The notes below the pieces were generated by a model. The model was not told the DNA's origin, ran no database searches, and was given only the letters and a program-made list of their open reading frames with translations. A program made the position numbers and the translations under genes. Shown in pieces: positions 61,336-64,000 of a stretch of DNA of 64,000 nucleotides (position 1 is its first letter; each line of letters begins with the position of its first letter). This DNA comes from Castellaniella sp. (GTDB lineage Bacteria > Pseudomonadota > Gammaproteobacteria > Burkholderiales > Burkholderiaceae_B), in the NCBI RefSeq assembly GCF_034675845.1, contig NZ_JAUCCU010000001.1, positions 1-64,000 of the forward strand. The letters run 5' to 3'.

Positions 61336-61887
61336 TCAACCGCCCAGGGATTTGATGACCTGATCCGTGATATCCACGCGTGGGCTGACCGTGACGGCGT
61401 CCTGGATGATCAGATCGTAGTTTTGGTCTTCGGCGATTTTCTTGATCGCCGTGTCGGCTTTTTCGACAATGGTGGAGAACTCTTCGTTGCGGCGGCGATT
61501 GAAGTCCTCTTGGAATTCACGGCGTTTACGCTGCAGATCGGAATCCATGTCCTGCAACTGGCGCTGGCGTTTGATGCGCTCGGATTCTGATAATACAGGG
61601 GCGTCCTTATCGAGCTTCTGGGCTTGGTTGCGCAGACTATCAGCCAGTTTTTGCAGATCCTGATCGCGCTTTTTGAATTCGGCTTCGATTTTGGCCTGCG
61701 CTGCCTTGGCGGGCTTTGAATCGCGCAAAATGCGTTCAGTGCTGACAAAACCAATTTTGGTCGCCTGAGCATAGACCGGAGCGACGAACAGCGTTCCCAG
61801 GCCGATGGCAGCAGCCACGGCCAGCGCACGGTGACCCGATACGGCGCGCTGCGCCAAAGTTGAAACATTCAAACCTGAAAGAGCCAT
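61336..61887 (-). CDS. skp: Periplasmic chaperone Skp (OmpH)
   Basis: The 183-aa chaperone guides outer-membrane proteins to BamA. It has a signal peptide (ending APVYA, about residue 40), then KIGFVSTERILRDSKPAKAA and a charged coiled-coil arm (about residues 65-145). I chose the ATG at 61887 because the upstream start is a TTG. It lies 67 bp after bamA and is the first of the skp-lpxD-fabZ-lpxA-lpxB group. Confidence 0.92.
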   Translation of the reverse strand: MALSGLNVSTLAQRAVSGHRALAVAAAIGLGTLFVAPVYAQATKIGFVSTERILRDSKPAKAAQAKIEAEFKKRDQDLQKLADSLRNQAQKLDKDAPVLSESERIKRQRQLQDMDSDLQRKRREFQEDFNRRRNEEFSTIVEKADTAIKKIAEDQNYDLIIQDAVTVSPRVDITDQVIKSLGG

Positions 61888-61954
61888 GATGACAAAACCA
61901 CCTGCGAGTGAACGCTGCAATAAAAACGATTATTGTGCCATTAAATTGGCAGAA

Positions 61955-64000
61955 TCAGAAACCCGTGCCAATCTGGAATTGAAACATTTGCTTCTGGTCG
62001 CCTTCTTTCGAATTGAGGGGCCGGGCAACCGATAACTGCAAGGGTCCCAATGGAGATTCCCAGGACAGCCCGATACCGGCGGAGTATTTCCAACCGCAGG
62101 GATCAGCCACACGATTATCCTGACCTTGCGGGCAACCTGAATTATCCGTGGTGGTGACCTGGCCTACGTCGGAGAACAGGAACCAACGCAGGGTGCGGTC
62201 TCTGGAGGCGCCAGGGAAAGGCATGTACAACTGGACATTGCCGACAATGCGCCGTGAGCCCCCCAGGAAGGTATCGGTCAAGGTATCGCGAGGCCCCAGT
62301 GAGGCACCTTCGTAGCCGCGCACCGAGCCGATGCCCCCAGCATACATGTTTTTGATCACCGGGAAGGGCTTGCTGTCGCCGCCGTAGGTTTTGGCCCAAT
62401 CGACCTGACCATTCAGTGCCAGCGTGAAGGCACGCCCCAGCGGCAGGAAATACTGCTGTTGACCGGAGAGCTTGTAGTAGCGCAGGTCCAGCGTGGAAAT
62501 ATCCGCTGCCAGGCGCGTATAGCCACCCTTGTGCGGCGCCATGGCGTTATCGCGGGTGTCCTTGGCCCAGCCTATGCTGAAAATACCCGCATTCGTTGTT
62601 TCGCCATATTCGCGGACAAAGTTCTGATACGCCAGCGGGGCGGGGTTGTTATCCAGATTGGTCCCCATCACCATGTCGCGCAGAGAGTTCCGCTCTAGGG
62701 TAAATCCGGCGAAGACACGATCAACCTCGGAGATAGGCACCCCGAAGTTAAGCCCTAAACCCATGGATTCATTGGAGTACCAGCCCAAGGAGCCACTGTC
62801 CGACACATCGTAAGGTGTCAGTCGACGGTAGTAGATCGAGGTGGTTTTGCTGATGCCGTCCTGCGTCCAATAGGGATTGGTGTGCGAGATGATTGCCGCA
62901 CGGTTGGTCTTGCTGGTATTGATATTCAATGCCAGGGAGTTGCCACTGCCAAAGGCGTTGTCCTGGCTGATCCCGGCGGACAGCATGAGCTTGTCGGTGG
63001 TGCCGTACCCTACCCCCAGGTTAATCATGCCGGTGGGCTTTTCTTTGACATTGATATTGACATCGACCTCGTCGGGCGAGCCCGGAATCGGATCGGTCTT
63101 GACGTCCAGTTCGCTGAAATATCCCAGGCGGTCAATGCGCTCCTTTGAAGCCTGGATACTGGAGGAGTCGTACCAGGCGGCTTCTTGCTGGCGCATTTCG
63201 CGGCGCACGACTTCGTCGCGCGTGCGGGTATTGCCCCCGACATTGATGCGGCGCACATAAACACGGCGACCGGGATCAACATAAAACGTCAGTTGGGCCA
63301 CATGGGTGTCGCGATCCAACGAGGGGCTGGGGTTGACGTTGGCAAAGGCATAGCCCAGCGATCCCAGATAATCATTGATGGATTTGGCAACCGCGTTGGT
63401 CTTTTCAGCCGAGAAAGTTTCGCCTTCCTTGATGGTCAGCAAGGGCTGCAGATTATCCTGCAGGCCCAGCAAATCGCCGGCCAGATCCACCTGACCCAGC
63501 GTATAGGGCTCGCCCTCGTGCAAAGAGAAGGTCAGGTAGATGTGCTTGCGATCCGGGGATATCGTGACCTGGGGCGGCTCCATGGAGAATTCCAGATAGC
63601 CGTTGTTCAGGTAGTAGGATCGGATGCGCTCGACGTCGCCTTCGAGTTTTTCGCGAGAATATTTATCGGTACCGGTATACCACGTCATCATGCCGCCGGT
63701 GGTGAGCTCCATCTGGTCTTCGAGCGTACCGGCGGAAAAAGCCTTGTTGCCGATAAAGTCGATGCGCTCGATGGTGGCGACCCCGCCTTCGAAGATGTCA
63801 AAGCTGACGCCGACGCGATTGCGCGGCAGGGGCGTGATGACTGGGTTGACCTGGACGCCGTATTTGCCCTTGGCCAAGTATTGCTGCTTCAGTTCGAAGA
63901 CAGCGCGATCCAGCATGGCCTGGTCAAACACGCGCCCCTGACCAAAACCCACCTGTGCCAGGGACTTGGTCAGCGCTTTGGCGTCGAACTCACGCATGCC
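61955..64000 (-). CDS. bamA: Outer-membrane assembly factor BamA, N terminus outside window
   Basis: About 681 residues of BamA are visible and the frame runs off the right edge. POTRA domains (for example IERIDFIGNKAFSAGTLEDQ, YVRRINVGGNTRTRDEVVRR) precede the beta-barrel, with the conserved VRGYEGASLGPRD loop (VRGF/Y motif) and the terminal phenylalanine of the C-terminal insertion signal (FQFQIGTGF). BamA inserts outer-membrane proteins. Its usual length is about 770-790 aa, so roughly 100 residues are missing. The Met at 63997 is internal. Confidence 0.96.
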   Translation of the reverse strand, partial: GMREFDAKALTKSLAQVGFGQGRVFDQAMLDRAVFELKQQYLAKGKYGVQVNPVITPLPRNRVGVSFDIFEGGVATIERIDFIGNKAFSAGTLEDQMELTTGGMMTWYTGTDKYSREKLEGDVERIRSYYLNNGYLEFSMEPPQVTISPDRKHIYLTFSLHEGEPYTLGQVDLAGDLLGLQDNLQPLLTIKEGETFSAEKTNAVAKSINDYLGSLGYAFANVNPSPSLDRDTHVAQLTFYVDPGRRVYVRRINVGGNTRTRDEVVRREMRQQEAAWYDSSSIQASKERIDRLGYFSELDVKTDPIPGSPDEVDVNINVKEKPTGMINLGVGYGTTDKLMLSAGISQDNAFGSGNSLALNINTSKTNRAAIISHTNPYWTQDGISKTTSIYYRRLTPYDVSDSGSLGWYSNESMGLGLNFGVPISEVDRVFAGFTLERNSLRDMVMGTNLDNNPAPLAYQNFVREYGETTNAGIFSIGWAKDTRDNAMAPHKGGYTRLAADISTLDLRYYKLSGQQQYFLPLGRAFTLALNGQVDWAKTYGGDSKPFPVIKNMYAGGIGSVRGYEGASLGPRDTLTDTFLGGSRRIVGNVQLYMPFPGASRDRTLRWFLFSDVGQVTTTDNSGCPQGQDNRVADPCGWKYSAGIGLSWESPLGPLQLSVARPLNSKEGDQKQMFQFQIGTGF

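Overview
The window reads as a chromosome segment of a high-GC betaproteobacterium, most likely order Burkholderiales, family Alcaligenaceae. The order bamA-skp-lpxD-fabZ-lpxA-lpxB-rnhB-trmH, the divergent ppsA/ppsR pair and the smpB/ratA/rnfH block are typical of that group. The genus cannot be fixed from the sequence alone. No tRNA, rRNA or CRISPR array was seen.

Positions 1-19900 form an eroded metal-resistance island. From the left it holds the first codons of a methyltransferase, a chromate transporter (chrA), a His-tailed EamA/DMT permease next to merR, and a divergent merT-merP-GDCCVxC operon without merA. A copper/silver efflux operon follows, with a start-broken cusC and a cusB cut short. 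It abuts an arsenic operon (arsR-arsI-acr3-arsC, plus the relic of a second arsC). Then come small Met-rich or Cys-containing periplasmic proteins, a DUF411 stump, a full System I cytochrome c maturation operon (ccmABCDEFGHI with tlpA and ccdA), an orphan czcI-like gene, and a CueR-type regulator facing only the first 56 codons of copA. Several operons keep their regulator and lose the effector, which suggests repeated deletion and recombination.

Positions about 20177-25047 are a stack of mobile DNA: an IS3-family orfA cut off by an IS66-family element (tnpA, tnpB, tnpC), followed by a group II intron with its maturase. The intergenic DNA to 25391 carries short repeats.

From 25392 the window is mostly ordinary chromosome. 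It opens with a purine module (8-oxoguanine deaminase and a decayed NCS2 permease behind a riboswitch-like leader). Next are a MotA/MotB stator pair with a frameshift in a C9 tract, a chemoreceptor, an SQR-like flavoprotein, an SDR dehydrogenase, a sulfate ABC transporter (sbp-cysTWA), a tatD-holB-tmk-mltG cluster, ygfZ, a three-gene valine catabolic operon, a membrane sensor fused to a PilZ domain, rnfH/ratA/smpB, a frameshifted ogt, ppsA/ppsR and the outer-membrane biogenesis cluster ending in a partial bamA.

Four genes (cusC, the NCS2 permease, motB, ogt) carry single-base frameshifts, three of them in or beside homopolymer runs. They may be real lesions, phase-variable sites or sequencing errors, so raw reads should be inspected before they are called pseudogenes.
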